Source of the DNA: Cyclostephanos tholiformis
Taxonomy: Eukaryota; Bacillariophyta; Thalassiosirophyceae; Thalassiosirales; Thalassiosiraceae
Assembly: GCA_036939975.1 (NCBI GenBank)
Contig: JALLPB010000264.1
Span: 1 to 18,832, forward strand
Length of the DNA: 18,832 nt
Direction: 5' to 3'
Part shown: piece after piece, positions 18,829 to 18,832 of the stretch
Numbering within the stretch: the stretch's first letter is position 1
Layout of the letters: the number at the start of each line of letters is the position of its first letter
The notes under the pieces: generated by a model
What the model was told of the DNA's origin: nothing
Databases searched by the model: none
The model's input: the letters and a program-made list of their open reading frames with translations, nothing else
Translations under genes and position numbers: made by a program

Positions 18829-18832
18829 ATAT

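Overview
This window reads as nuclear DNA of a photosynthetic eukaryote, most likely a centric diatom of the Thalassiosirales type. That taxonomic call is inference. It rests on short GT-AG introns (83-168 bp), a cyanobacterial-type MiaB behind what looks like a signal-plus-transit presequence, a phosphoglycerate mutase with a mitochondrion-like presequence, and a secreted chitinase carrying a chitin-binding domain. No bacterial operon structure is present. Five spliced protein-coding genes are supported, and the reading frame is kept across every proposed splice junction. || Layout. 1-502 (minus) is a decayed ribonucleotide reductase small-subunit (R2) pseudogene that runs off the left edge. 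988-4179 (minus) is COG2, a Golgi tethering subunit, in two exons. 4180-9456 is a 5.3 kb gene-poor, repeat-rich block. It holds a diverged duplicated segment, several strong palindromes, an inverted-repeat element, a 24-bp-arm hairpin, remnants of decayed coding sequence and a ~180-bp tandem repeat in four copies. 9457-11831 (plus) is a three-exon GT90/CAP10-like glycosyltransferase with an N-terminal membrane anchor. 12350-14750 (minus) is a two-exon gene joining a parvulin-type prolyl isomerase domain to a complete MiaB tRNA methylthiotransferase. 15045-16621 (plus) is a two-exon phosphoglycerate mutase, divergent from the parvulin-MiaB gene across a 294-bp shared upstream region. 16742-18556 (minus) is a three-exon chitinase (signal peptide, CBM14, GH19, Thr/Pro-rich tail, hydrophobic C-terminus) whose middle exon is only 59 nt. 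The right edge has 34-bp-period direct repeats and a telomere-like motif. || How the genes relate. They are unrelated housekeeping and surface functions rather than a pathway. COG2 and the GT90 enzyme are both expected in the Golgi, which is probably coincidence. The two most notable items are the parvulin-MiaB fusion and the RNR R2 pseudogene. The fusion is forced by the sequence: the MiaB exon alone would lose the first cysteine of its auxiliary iron-sulfur cluster, and the only in-frame route upstream is through a splice to the parvulin exon. The pseudogene can only be seen by reading several frames together.
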